Origin: Pseudomonas frederiksbergensis
GTDB taxonomy: Bacteria > Pseudomonadota > Gammaproteobacteria > Pseudomonadales > Pseudomonadaceae
Length of the DNA: 64,000 bases
NCBI RefSeq assembly: GCF_003732665.1
Contig: NZ_MOBP01000004.1
Location: 1 to 64,000 of the forward strand
Direction of reading: 5' to 3'
Shown here: in pieces, positions 48,265 to 55,796 of the stretch
Layout: each line of letters opens with the position of its first letter
How positions within the stretch are numbered: position 1 is the first letter of the stretch
The notes under the pieces: generated by a model
What the model was told of the DNA's origin: nothing
The model's database searches: none
Seen by the model: only the letters and a program-made list of their open reading frames with translations
Made by a program: the position numbers and the translations under genes

Positions 48265-49758
48265 TTAGCTCGCTGTGGGCCGATATTGCAGCGCTTCGGC
48301 CAGATGCTCGCGGGTAATGCCATCGACTTGCTCAAGGTCCGCCAGGGTTCGGGCTACCTTGAGCAGTCGGTGCGCTGCCCGCAGTGACAACGTCAGTCGT
48401 TCGCAGGCGGATTCCAGCCAGTTCTCATCAGCTGTGGATAACTTGCAGTGCTTGCGCAAGCCCGGCAGATCGAGGAATGCATTGGCGCAGCCTTGGCGTT
48501 TGTGTTGACGTTCGCGTGCGTCGGCGACCAGTGCTGCGGCGGTGGCGGTGTCATCACCGGGTTTGGGTAAAGGATTCAACGCCGTGGCTTCTCGGGCGAC
48601 GGTCAGGTGCAGGTCGATGCGATCCAGCAGCGGGCCGGAGAGTTTGTTGCGGTAGCGCTGGACCATGTCCGGTGTGCAACTGCATTTGCCGCTGGGTTCG
48701 CCAAGATATCCACAGGGGCAGGGGTTCATTGCGGCCACCAGTTGGAATCGTGCCGGGAACCGCACTCGGTCCTTGGCGCGGGAGATCACGATGTGGCCGG
48801 ATTCCAGTGGTTCTCTTAAAACCTCCAATACCTTGCGATCAAACTCCGGGAGTTCGTCGAGGAACAGTACTCCGTGATGGGCTAGGGTGATTTCGCCGGG
48901 TTGCGGTTTCGAGCCGCCACCGACCAGCGCCGGGCCTGATGCGGAGTGGTGGGGTTGTCGAAACGGTCGCTGCGGCCAATGACTCAGCGGCATACAACTG
49001 ACCACTGATTGAATCGCCGCGACTTCCAGCGCTTCGTTTTCGGCCAGGGGCGGCAACAGCCCTGGCAAGCGGCTCGCCAGCAAGGTTTTCCCCGTGCCCG
49101 GCGGCCCACTGAACAGCAGGTTATGAGCCCCCGCCGCCGCGATCAGCAGCGCACGCTTGGCCGACAGTTGCCCTTGCACTTCATTCAAATCGGGATAGGG
49201 TTTGCTGGCGTACAACAAGCCATCGGAAACGTAAGGCTCCACCGGCGTATGACCGTTGAAGTGCGCCACTGCCTGAAGCAAATGATCCACCGCAATCACC
49301 TTCAACCCCGAAGCCAGGCACGCCTCTTCGGCGTTCGCCCGCGGCACCACCAGCGTCCGCCCGGCCTTGCGCGCTGCCAACGCCGCCGGCAACACACCGC
49401 GAACCGCCCGCACTGCGCCCGACAGTGCTAATTCACCCAGGCATTCCACGTCATCCAAGGTCAACGTCGGCACCTGCACGCTGGCCGACAGAATCCCCAA
49501 GGCAATCGCCAGATCAAACCGCCCACCGTCCTTCGGCAAGTCCGCCGGGGCGAGATTCAGCGTGATACGTCGCGCCGGAAATTGCAGGCCGGAATTGATG
49601 ATCGCGCTACGCACCCGGTCCTTGCTTTCCTTCACGGCCGCTTCGGGCAAGCCGACCATCGTCAGCGACGGTAAGCCGTTGGCCAGATGGACTTCTACGG
49701 TAACGGCGGGCGCATCGACACCAATCTGGGCGCGGCTGTGGACGATGGAGAGGGACAT
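48265..49758 (-). CDS. comM: YifB/ComM-family Mg-chelatase-like AAA+ ATPase
   Basis: 497 residues: N-terminal Lon-protease-like domain (about 1-165, SLPSLTMVGLPEAAVKESKDRVRSA in part) and a magnesium-chelatase-type AAA+ domain with Walker A SGPPGTGKTLLA (about 219-230) and Walker B GVLFLDELPEF. The CPCGYLGEPSGKCSC zinc-binding segment is typical. ComM is a branch-migration helicase used in natural transformation in Vibrio and Haemophilus. The start at 49758 (MSLSIVHSRAQIG) is conserved; the upstream frame is not. Confidence 0.93.
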   Translation of the reverse strand: MSLSIVHSRAQIGVDAPAVTVEVHLANGLPSLTMVGLPEAAVKESKDRVRSAIINSGLQFPARRITLNLAPADLPKDGGRFDLAIALGILSASVQVPTLTLDDVECLGELALSGAVRAVRGVLPAALAARKAGRTLVVPRANAEEACLASGLKVIAVDHLLQAVAHFNGHTPVEPYVSDGLLYASKPYPDLNEVQGQLSAKRALLIAAAGAHNLLFSGPPGTGKTLLASRLPGLLPPLAENEALEVAAIQSVVSCMPLSHWPQRPFRQPHHSASGPALVGGGSKPQPGEITLAHHGVLFLDELPEFDRKVLEVLREPLESGHIVISRAKDRVRFPARFQLVAAMNPCPCGYLGEPSGKCSCTPDMVQRYRNKLSGPLLDRIDLHLTVAREATALNPLPKPGDDTATAAALVADARERQHKRQGCANAFLDLPGLRKHCKLSTADENWLESACERLTLSLRAAHRLLKVARTLADLEQVDGITREHLAEALQYRPTAS

Positions 49759-49779
49759 GGTCGTTCCTTGAGCTTTTAC

Positions 49780-49808
49780 GGGAACCGCTTCCTGCGGTTT
49801 TTGAAGGG
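49780..49808. other. Small hairpin upstream of comM
   Basis: AACCGC and GCGGTT pair around TTCCT, followed by TTTTG on the plus strand, 25-50 bp before the comM start. It would terminate plus-strand transcripts coming toward 49871, or lie in the comM leader. Confidence 0.35.
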
Positions 49809-49870
49809 TAGCCGGGTCGTGTGGCGGCGCAGGTGCCAAATTTTCGCAGGATGTTGCGAGTCCGTTGCAG

Positions 49871-50071
49871 CTATGGGCTGACCGTTTCTTTTGAAGGGCA
49901 AATCAGGCGTGCGCCCGCTAGTAGACCGGGAGGTTCCCATTCCTTTCCACGCGTTGCGCCGACTTCCAGAAATCGACGCTGATTGGCTGACACTTGGCCG
50001 GCTAACTGGCGTGCCTGAACATGATATTCGACGACCAATAGCGCCTTCGCCCTTCGTTTTTTGTCTTTCAT
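49871..50071 (-). CDS. Small protein of unknown function in accessory region
   Basis: A 66-residue basic protein starting at 50071 (MKDKKRRAKALLVVEYH), with GAGG 5 bp before the ATG. I do not recognise it with certainty. The N-terminal KRRAKALLVVEYHVQARQL and the C-terminal PPGLLAGARLI have the general look of SymE-type toxins (Arg/Lys-rich start, GxWLExAGFxxGxxL end), but that fold would be cut short. Codon use is less GC3-biased than core genes. It lies between comM and a terminator-like hairpin. Confidence 0.45.
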   Translation of the reverse strand: MKDKKRRAKALLVVEYHVQARQLAGQVSANQRRFLEVGATRGKEWEPPGLLAGARLICPSKETVSP

Positions 50072-50160
50072 GGACACCTCATGGCCAGATGCTCTGTGAT
50101 CTGGTGATGAAGCGTAAGCGAGCGAGGCGTACCGGCGTAATCAGTAGCGGGATGAGGTTG

Positions 50161-50175
50161 TTGTAGGACGTTGCC
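50161..50175. repeat. 15-bp direct repeat, left copy
   Basis: TTGTAGGACGTTGCC occurs here and at 52099-52113, about 1.94 kb apart, on either side of the small gene at 50688, higA and the Bro-N gene. It also resembles a diverged arm of the gtaggagctgcc repeat family. Confidence 0.5.
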
Positions 50176-50216
50176 TGGATCGATGAAGGACGTCGGTGAA
50201 AGCCGAACCGAAGGCG

Positions 50217-50248
50217 AAAAAAAACCGCCTTGAGAAGACGGTTTTTTA
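50217..50248. terminator. Terminator-like hairpin
   Basis: AAAACCGcCTT and AAGaCGGTTTT pair around a short loop, with A- and T-runs at the sides, so it could work in both directions. Confidence 0.6.
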
Positions 50249-50279
50249 TTTGCAGGCTTCGGTGAGGCCGAGGCCTGCA

Positions 50280-50648
50280 CTTCCTCAATGAACACACTCA
50301 CGGTGGGAAGCCTATTCAAATTTTTTCCTCCAGGCAAGCGTCGATAACAATCTGGTGATAGCAGGAACTAACAACAGCGATGAACCGGAAAAGGCGTTCG
50401 CCACTTCATGATTTGATACAACTCGTTAACAGATTTGAAAGGTACGCATTGAAAGAACTGCGATAGCATTCGCCGCGATGAGGCTCGATGAGTGAGTGAG
50501 TCGCGAAGTGTGGCTGGGAGCGTAAAGATTTTCATGTTCCTCGACACGGTGTGAGAGTCGTGCCGGTGCAGGTTTTGAGGAACCCACACCCGGCCGCCTC
50601 AATGAGTGCACTCACATGTATTCCCAAAGGTGTGCGTACGCCGGGAAG
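50280..50648. repeat. Diverged duplicated segment
   Basis: cctcaatgaacacactcac (50283-50301) and cctcaatgagtgcactcac (50597-50615) share 17 of 19 bases. Each is followed within about 30 bp by gggaagc and preceded by gcaggYtt, so a longer ancestral duplication is likely. The second copy lies upstream of the 33-codon gene. Confidence 0.45.
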
Positions 50649-50672
50649 CGCACTGGAGGTTTGGCCTCACGC
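50300..50672. other. AT-richer non-coding stretch upstream of the small gene
   Basis: No frame here has convincing coding character; minus-strand frames at 50368-50611 look random. Base composition is below the local GC average. It may contain a long leader or a regulatory RNA for the small gene at 50688. Confidence 0.35.
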
Positions 50673-50680
50673 AAGGAGGG
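50673..50680 (+). promoter_or_regulatory. Strong ribosome binding site of the 33-codon gene
   Basis: AAGGAGGG ends 7 bases before ATG at 50688, near-ideal complementarity to the 16S 3' end. Confidence 0.7.
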
Positions 50681-50687
50681 CCAAAGT

Positions 50688-50789
50688 ATGTCTAAGTTTC
50701 TTAAACATATGTGGAGCCTCGTCAGGAACGCGCTATGGGCTTTTCGCCTGTACGAGTTTCTGCGGGACCGCTGGAATGATCCGCAGTAA
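50688..50789 (+). CDS. 33-residue amphipathic cationic small protein
   Basis: A short gene encoding MSKFLKHMWSLVRNALWAF followed by RLYEFLRDRWNDPQ. It has a near-ideal Shine-Dalgarno and a rho-independent terminator 15 bp after the stop, so it looks like a complete unit. The peptide carries three tryptophans and alternating hydrophobic and basic residues, with net charge about +3; it could form an amphipathic, membrane-binding helix, as small type I toxins and regulatory membrane peptides do. No family recognised. higA lies 140 bp downstream. Confidence 0.65.
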   Translation: MSKFLKHMWSLVRNALWAFRLYEFLRDRWNDPQ

Positions 50790-50804
50790 GGATTGACCCG
50801 GTGG

Positions 50805-50836
50805 AAACCGCCCTGGCTTCGGCTGGGGCGGTTTTT
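50805..50836 (+). terminator. Terminator after the 33-codon gene
   Basis: AAACCGCCC and GGGCGGTTT pair, with further GC pairs around a TTCG tetraloop, followed by TT. Confidence 0.75.
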
Positions 50837-50929
50837 CGATCTGTACGAAGTTGGGAGCTTGATGTTTCGAGTGAGCGCCGTCGCTCAACGCTGAATATTC
50901 GTTGTCGGTGCCGGAGGCAATGGTGAGTA

Positions 50930-51235
50930 ATGACTAAAAACGGTATGCGCCCGGTCCACCCCGGCGAGATCCTCAAAGAGGAATACCTTGAGCCTCTGAG
51001 CCTTACAGCGGCGGCTTTGGCCAGGGCATTGAGCGTTTCGACGCCTACGGTGAATGACATCGTGCTTCAGCGTCGTGGTGTCAGTGCTGATATGGCTATC
51101 AGGCTCTCTATCTGCCTGGACACGACCCCTGAGTTTTGGCTGAACCTGCAATCGACTTACGATTTGCGTAAAGCCGAGATTGAACGAGGGGCTGCGATTC
51201 GGGATCAGGTTGAGCGTCTTCCGCACTGCGCTTGA
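50930..51235 (+). CDS. higA: HigA-family antitoxin, orphan
   Basis: A 101-residue XRE-type antitoxin: the HigA N-terminal motif MRPVHPGEILKEE and a helix-turn-helix (LTAAALARALSVSTPTVND), then the family RRGVSADMAIRLS and TTPEFWLNLQSTYDL. HigA normally pairs with a RelE-like HigB ribonuclease encoded just upstream; no HigB frame is present here. The protein may be a lone regulator or a remnant. Start ATG 50930 has GGAGG 12 bp before; ATG 50945 begins at the conserved motif. A tiny ORF (50920) overlaps the start. Confidence 0.85.
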   Translation: MTKNGMRPVHPGEILKEEYLEPLSLTAAALARALSVSTPTVNDIVLQRRGVSADMAIRLSICLDTTPEFWLNLQSTYDLRKAEIERGAAIRDQVERLPHCA

Positions 51236-51253
51236 TTCTCTAATTTAAGAACG

Positions 51254-51281
51254 AACCCCACGCTGCAAACGTGGGGTTTTT
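51254..51281 (+). terminator. Terminator after higA
   Basis: AACCCCACG and CGTGGGGTT pair around a 7-base loop, followed by TTT. It also separates higA from the convergent Bro-N gene. Confidence 0.8.
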
Positions 51282-51290
51282 CTTTGTCGT

Positions 51291-51818
51291 TCAGAATGCC
51301 TGGAGTATTCGCGAAGCACGCTTCCACCACGGCGCATTCCCTGCGCGCTGCGGCTGTTCACCCTCCGGCAGCATGTGCGGGACATCCTGCAACCGAATCC
51401 ACGGCTGGTTATTCCAGTGCAGCAAGCTCAACGACATCTCTGGCCAGTTCAGCAGGCTCAAAATCGGGCGTTCGGTTGAGGTGGGTTGTTGCGCGTCTCG
51501 TAGGGCGGGCACTACGTCGTGGGTCAGCCATTCGCGCAGGCCTCGGTATTCGGGGCAGTAATGGTAGATCAGTAGTGCGTAGATGCCGGACTCGCTGATG
51601 AGTAGGGTGTTTTCGACGGTGCCGTGGATCAGCATCAGCACAGATTGGTGTTGGTCGGGGTCGAGTTTGCGGACGGCACGTTCGTCGAGGTAGAGGCGCA
51701 GGAGGCGGCCGAGGTCGCGGGCGCTGAACCAGGGTTGGTTTTGGAGCAAGAGCGCGTGGAGATAAAGTTTGTGGCGGGTGAAGACGTGGGGGACCAGATA
51801 AGCGTCATCGCTATTCAT
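51291..51818 (-). CDS. Bro-N-domain protein with internal repeat
   Basis: 175 residues starting at 51818 (MNSDDAYLVPHVF) after AAAAGGAG. Residues 25-108 match the Bro-N (phage antirepressor-like) domain: NQPWFSARDLGRLLRL, ENTLLISESGIYALLIYH, REWLTHDVVPALRD. The tail repeats the domain's start: LLxxNNQPWIRLQDVPHML (132-150) echoes 22-40, spaced by 110 residues, as if a second Bro-N copy had been truncated. Such proteins are DNA-binding in phages; a chromosomal role is unknown. Upstream lies a 441-bp region with inverted repeats. Confidence 0.75.
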   Translation of the reverse strand: MNSDDAYLVPHVFTRHKLYLHALLLQNQPWFSARDLGRLLRLYLDERAVRKLDPDQHQSVLMLIHGTVENTLLISESGIYALLIYHYCPEYRGLREWLTHDVVPALRDAQQPTSTERPILSLLNWPEMSLSLLHWNNQPWIRLQDVPHMLPEGEQPQRAGNAPWWKRASRILQAF

Positions 51819-52098
51819 TGATACAGCTCCTTTTGCTGAAGGGGCTGCCGTCAATCGTCGCCAAACAATTGGGTGGCAGCTGTACGCGGGTTGGCGAACC
51901 GGAGCAAAAGGAACCCGGCAGACCCGAAGGTCTCCCACGCACAGCCGCCATGACTCGATGTGGCGGAGATGAATCCGCCGTCGATGGTCGCCGTACGCCT
52001 TAAGCTTCCAGGTCGCCAAACCCAGTGCTGAACAAGTCAGCTGAGAATGAGCTTAGGACCCGGCGCTTTGCGACGCTATCGGACGGCGGTAGTGATCT
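51819..52098. other. Region upstream of the Bro-N gene with operator-like repeats
   Basis: TCGCCAAAC at 51858-51866 faces the complementary TTGGCGA at 51891-51897, and recurs directly at 52013-52021. These could be operators bound by the Bro-N protein. A plus-strand frame here is not convincing as a gene. Confidence 0.4.
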
Positions 52099-52113
52099 TT
52101 GTAGGACGTTGCC
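52099..52113. repeat. 15-bp direct repeat, right copy
   Basis: TTGTAGGACGTTGCC, identical to 50161-50175. Confidence 0.5.
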
Positions 52114-52130
52114 GAGATTGTTGCGAGGCT

Positions 52131-52167
52131 GAAGATCAAAAGATCGCAGCCTTCGGCAGCTCCTACA
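52131..52167. repeat. Single arm of the gctgcgatcttttgat repeat family
   Basis: Carries agatcaaaagatcgcagcc and cggcagctcctac as in the right arm of the repeat at 16041-16123. Confidence 0.7.
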
Positions 52168-52212
52168 GGGGTGGTCTGGCCAGTGCGGAGGGCTGGGGAC
52201 CGTGGTGACCCC

Positions 52213-52240
52213 CATTCGCGGGCAAGCCTCGCTCCTACAG
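52213..52240. repeat. Single REP arm
   Basis: cattcgcgggcaagcctcgctcctacag, the same as the arm at 28411. No partner arm lies nearby. Confidence 0.75.
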
Positions 52241-52259
52241 GGGATCGAATTTCACTAGG

Positions 52260-52520
52260 TTACTCGGTTGGCGGGTTGAGCTTCGCTTCCAGCTCCGCCA
52301 CTTTTGCCTCAAGACTCTCCAACCGTGCGCGAGTGCGCGCCAACACAACCATCTGGCTATCAAACTCTTCCCGGCTCACCAGATCCAGCTTGCTGAAGCC
52401 GCTCTGCAGCAAGGCTTTGAACTGGCTTTCGATTTCGCTTTTCGGCAGCGGGGTTTCGCCGCTGAACAGGCGGGAGGCGGTGCCGCTCAGGGCGTCGAGG
52501 AAGTCTTTGGGCGCGAGCAT
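52260..52520 (-). CDS. ubiK: UbiK ubiquinone-biosynthesis accessory factor
   Basis: An 86-residue BMFP/YqiC-type protein: N-terminal helix (KDFLDALSGTASRLFSG) and a C-terminal coiled coil (ARTRARLESLEAKVAELEAKL) with the KLDLVSREEFDSQ link, typical of UbiK, which supports the soluble ubiquinone-synthesis complex and forms trimers. It normally neighbours the glnK-amtB pair divergently, as here. Confidence 0.92.
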   Translation of the reverse strand: MLAPKDFLDALSGTASRLFSGETPLPKSEIESQFKALLQSGFSKLDLVSREEFDSQMVVLARTRARLESLEAKVAELEAKLNPPTE

Positions 52521-52590
52521 GGGAAAGGTCCTGGAAACAATGGCGGGCAGTGTATCACGCAGTGTCTATAGTCAATCCCGCAGGCAGGGA

Positions 52591-52607
52591 TGCACGCTTT
52601 TCGCGCA
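52591..52607 (+). promoter_or_regulatory. NtrC binding site 1 upstream of glnK
   Basis: TGCACGCTTTTCGCGCA fits the NtrC dyad TGCACC-N5-GGTGCA, with left half TGCAC intact and right half GCGCA one change off. Centre about -142 from the predicted sigma54 start. Confidence 0.6.
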
Positions 52608-52624
52608 GGCGGACGGACGGCAGC

Positions 52625-52639
52625 GCACTGTTGTTGTGC
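52625..52639 (+). promoter_or_regulatory. NtrC binding site 2 upstream of glnK
   Basis: GCAC-N7-GTGC matches the consensus spacing exactly. Its centre is 33 bp (about three turns) from site 1 and about -109 from the predicted start. Confidence 0.65.
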
Positions 52640-52714
52640 GTAATGCCATTGGCATTTGTGGAAAGCAGCTTGCAGCAGCGACCAAGGGATTGAATTCAGT
52701 GGGTTTTGGCGAGA

Positions 52715-52730
52715 TGGCAAGCTTTCTGCT
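52715..52730 (+). promoter_or_regulatory. Sigma54 promoter of glnK-amtB
   Basis: TGGCAAGCTTTCTGCT matches TGGCACG-N4-TTGCW with the invariant GG and GC 10 bp apart (52716-17 and 52728-29). It lies 206 bp before glnK. Confidence 0.65.
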
Positions 52731-52755
52731 TAGTCGCTAGTGACCCATGCACTGA

Positions 52756-53274
<519 letters not shown>

Positions 53275-53310
53275 GCCGCCACAAACCCCAACGCCCCAGG
53301 AGAAAACAAT

Positions 53311-54648
53311 ATGACTCTGCGTAAATTCGCAGGGCTAGGAGCCCTGTTGTCCCTCGTAATGCCCAGCCTGGCTATGGCGGCAGACGAAGTGGCGGCCCCA
53401 GTCCTCAATTCCGGCGATACCGCCTGGATGCTGACCTCGACAGCCCTCGTGCTGTTCATGACCATTCCGGGCCTTGCGCTGTTCTACGGCGGCATGGTTC
53501 GTTCCAAAAACATTCTTTCCGTGATGATGCAGTGCTTCGCCATTACCGGTCTGATCAGCATCCTGTGGGTCATTTATGGCTACAGCGTTGCGTTCGACAC
53601 CACCGGCATGGAGCAGGGCGTCGTCAACTTCAACTCGTTCTTCGGCGGCATGGGCAAGGCGTTCCTCGCCGGCATCACGCCAGCCAGCATCACCGGCCCG
53701 GCGGCGCTGTTTCCTGAAGCGGTGTTCGTGACCTTCCAGATGACCTTCGCCATCATCACCCCGGCGTTGATCGTCGGTGCCTTCGCCGAGCGGATGAAGT
53801 TTTCCGCGATGCTGGTCTTCATGGGCATCTGGTTCACCCTGGTTTACGCACCGATTGCGCACATGGTCTGGTCCGGTAACGGCGGCCTGTTGTGGGACTG
53901 GGGCGTGCTCGACTTCGCTGGCGGCACCGTGGTGCACATCAACGCCGGTGTGGCCGGTCTGATCTGCTGCCTGGTACTGGGCAAACGCAAAGGCTTCCCG
54001 ACCACCCCGATGGCCCCGCACAACCTCGGTTACACCCTGATGGGCGCCGCCATGTTGTGGGTCGGCTGGTTCGGCTTCAACGCCGGTTCCGCTGCGGCGG
54101 CCAATGGCACTGCCGGTATGGCGATGCTGGTCACCCAGATCGCAACTGCTGCCGCTGCACTGGGCTGGATGTTCGCCGAGTGGATCACCCACGGCAAACC
54201 AAGTGCACTGGGTATCGCTTCGGGTGTGGTCGCCGGTCTGGTGGCAATCACTCCGGCCGCTGGCACCGTGGGCCCGATGGGCGCGCTGGTCATCGGCCTG
54301 GCCGCTGGCGTGGTGTGCTTCTTCTGCGCCACTACCCTGAAACGCAAACTTGGCTATGACGACTCCCTGGACGCCTTCGGCGTGCACGGTATCGGCGGTA
54401 TTCTCGGCGCGATTCTGACCGGTGTGTTCGCTGCACCGTCCCTGGGTGGCTTCGGCACCGTCACCGACATCGCCGCACAAGTCTGGATTCAAACCAAAGG
54501 CGTGGGCTTCACGGTGATCTACACCGCGATCGTCACCTTCATCATCCTCAAGGTCCTGGACGCCGTTATGGGTCTGCGTGTGACCGAAGAAGAAGAAGCG
54601 GTTGGCCTCGATTTGGCGCAACACAACGAACGCGGCTACAACTTGTAA
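53311..54648 (+). CDS. amtB: Ammonium transporter AmtB
   Basis: A 445-residue trimeric ammonium channel. It has a cleavable signal peptide (about 1-23, MTLRKFAGLGALLSLVMPSL) and 11 hydrophobic segments. The twin pore histidines lie in VVHINAGVAGL and FGVHGIGGILG, and the family signature FGGMVRSKN-like FYGGMVRSKNILS and DYAGGTVVH-like FAGGTVVH are clear. It follows glnK by 36 bp and ends at a terminator. Confidence 0.97.
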   Translation: MTLRKFAGLGALLSLVMPSLAMAADEVAAPVLNSGDTAWMLTSTALVLFMTIPGLALFYGGMVRSKNILSVMMQCFAITGLISILWVIYGYSVAFDTTGMEQGVVNFNSFFGGMGKAFLAGITPASITGPAALFPEAVFVTFQMTFAIITPALIVGAFAERMKFSAMLVFMGIWFTLVYAPIAHMVWSGNGGLLWDWGVLDFAGGTVVHINAGVAGLICCLVLGKRKGFPTTPMAPHNLGYTLMGAAMLWVGWFGFNAGSAAAANGTAGMAMLVTQIATAAAALGWMFAEWITHGKPSALGIASGVVAGLVAITPAAGTVGPMGALVIGLAAGVVCFFCATTLKRKLGYDDSLDAFGVHGIGGILGAILTGVFAAPSLGGFGTVTDIAAQVWIQTKGVGFTVIYTAIVTFIILKVLDAVMGLRVTEEEEAVGLDLAQHNERGYNL

Positions 54649-54662
54649 GACGCGCAGAAAAA

Positions 54663-54692
54663 AACTTGCCCGGCTTGCCGGGCATTTTTTTG
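54663..54692 (+). terminator. Terminator after amtB
   Basis: TGCCCGGC and GCCGGGCA form a stem with a minimal loop, followed by TTTTTTT. Confidence 0.85.
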
Positions 54693-54810
54693 TCCGGGAT
54701 TTGTCATTAAAGAGGTAGCTGAAAGGTTTTTTCCTACGGCTTAAGTCGTGTTTACGGCGAACGTTTTTCTGAGGCGAAAAACTTACAGCAATGCAGGAAT
54801 ATTAGGGCCT

Positions 54811-54837
54811 TTGTTTTTTCCCAGAGCGCGCTAGAAT
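54811..54837 (+). promoter_or_regulatory. Candidate promoter of yjbQ
   Basis: TTGTTT (54811-54816) and TAGAAT (54832-54837), with a short 15-bp spacer, 26 bp before the start codon. Confidence 0.4.
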
Positions 54838-54862
54838 GCGCCCCGAACGTGCGGAGAACTGT

Positions 54863-55288
54863 ATGTGGCAACAGACTCTGATTACCCTGCGGGCAAGGCC
54901 TCGGGGGTTTCATCTGGTAACGGACGAGTTACTCGCCGGCCTGCCTGAACTCAAGGCGTGCCGGGTCGGTCTGTTGCATTTGTGGCTGCAGCATACCTCG
55001 GCGTCGTTGACCATCAACGAGAACGCCGATCCGGCGGTACGTCGCGACTTCGAACGATTTTTCAATCGTCTGATCCCACAAGGAACAGACGACTATGAGC
55101 ATAACGACGAAGGCCTGGACGACCTCCCGGCGCACTTCAAGGCCAGCGTGCTTGGCTGTCAGCTCAGTTTGCCGATCTCGGCAGGCCGACTGGCGTTGGG
55201 GACCTGGCAAGGCGTTTATCTGGGCGAGCACCGTGATTTTGGCGGTGCCCGTAAAGTCCTCGCCACCGTGCACGGTGAAGGGGCATAA
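54863..55288 (+). CDS. yjbQ: YjbQ/UPF0047-family protein
   Basis: A 141-residue secondary-thiamine-phosphate-synthase-like (UPF0047) protein. Family motifs: LWLQHTSASLTINENADP, DDYEHNDEGLDDLPAHFKA and C-terminal LGTWQGVYLGEHRDFG. The conserved His and Asp/Glu side chains likely bind a metal; the physiological reaction in bacteria is not settled. Start 54863 (MWQQTLITLRARPRGFHLV). It is followed by its own-promoter neighbour sutA. Confidence 0.92.
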   Translation: MWQQTLITLRARPRGFHLVTDELLAGLPELKACRVGLLHLWLQHTSASLTINENADPAVRRDFERFFNRLIPQGTDDYEHNDEGLDDLPAHFKASVLGCQLSLPISAGRLALGTWQGVYLGEHRDFGGARKVLATVHGEGA

Positions 55289-55329
55289 GCCGCTGGTTGC
55301 CAGCGGCTGTTGATTTTTTTCCAGCGGCC

Positions 55330-55358
55330 TTCGACAGATGGCGAAGCTGGGCTATAAC
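55330..55358 (+). promoter_or_regulatory. Candidate promoter of sutA
   Basis: TTCGAC (55330-55335), 17-bp spacer and TATAAC (55353-55358), 33 bp before the sutA ATG. Confidence 0.5.
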
Positions 55359-55390
55359 TAATCTGCTTTTCGCAAGTCATGAGGTAGAAC

Positions 55391-55714
55391 ATGAGCGACG
55401 ATGATCTGGAAAACGACGACCTCGAAGTAGGCGACGAAGACGAGGCCGAAGAAGGCTTGGAAGCAGCAGCGGAAGACGTTGCTGACGACGACGGCGGTGA
55501 AACGCCGGTTCCGACCGCCAAAGGCAAGGCCAAGGCTGCTGTGTCAGTCGATGAGCTGCCAAGCGTCGAAGCCAAAAACAAGGAGCGCGACGCCCTGGCC
55601 AAGGCCATGGAAGAGTTCCTGGCCAAAGGTGGCAAGGTGCAGGAAGTGGAGGCCAATGTGGTCGCCGATCCGCCCAAGAAGCCTGACAACAAGTACGGCA
55701 GCCGGCCTATCTAA
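55391..55714 (+). CDS. sutA: RNA polymerase-binding regulator SutA
   Basis: A 107-residue protein with a very acidic N-terminal half (residues 1-40 are mostly Asp and Glu) and a basic-hydrophobic helical middle (VSVDELPSVEAKNKERDAL, AKAMEEFLAKGGKVQEVEA), ending in PDNKYGSRPI. Length, composition and the conserved C-terminus match SutA of P. aeruginosa, a RNA polymerase-binding factor that helps slow-growing cells transcribe rRNA and other genes. It has its own candidate promoter and a terminator. Confidence 0.9.
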   Translation: MSDDDLENDDLEVGDEDEAEEGLEAAAEDVADDDGGETPVPTAKGKAKAAVSVDELPSVEAKNKERDALAKAMEEFLAKGGKVQEVEANVVADPPKKPDNKYGSRPI

Positions 55715-55735
55715 GCGCCTGCTACTGGCTTGCTG

Positions 55736-55765
55736 AAAAAGCCCGCCGTCGCTGCGGGCTTTTTC
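55736..55765 (+). terminator. Terminator after sutA
   Basis: AAAAAGCCCGC and GCGGGCTTTTT form a strong stem. Confidence 0.85.
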
Positions 55766-55796
55766 ATGGGCGCAACAAAAGCCGGGGAACGCCTGC

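Noticed and set aside
50368-50611. Minus-strand frames upstream of the 33-codon gene
   Set aside because: They lack ribosome binding sites and have random-looking composition.
51818-52003. A 61-codon plus-strand frame opposite the Bro-N leader
   Set aside because: Composition is not protein-like and it overlaps the start region of the better supported minus-strand gene.
52640-52660. TGGCATTTG as an alternative sigma54 -24 element
   Set aside because: The distance between GG and the next GC is not 10 bp; the site at 52715 fits exactly.
53335-54624. A 429-codon frame antisense to amtB
   Set aside because: His- and Gln-rich shadow of a strongly supported gene.
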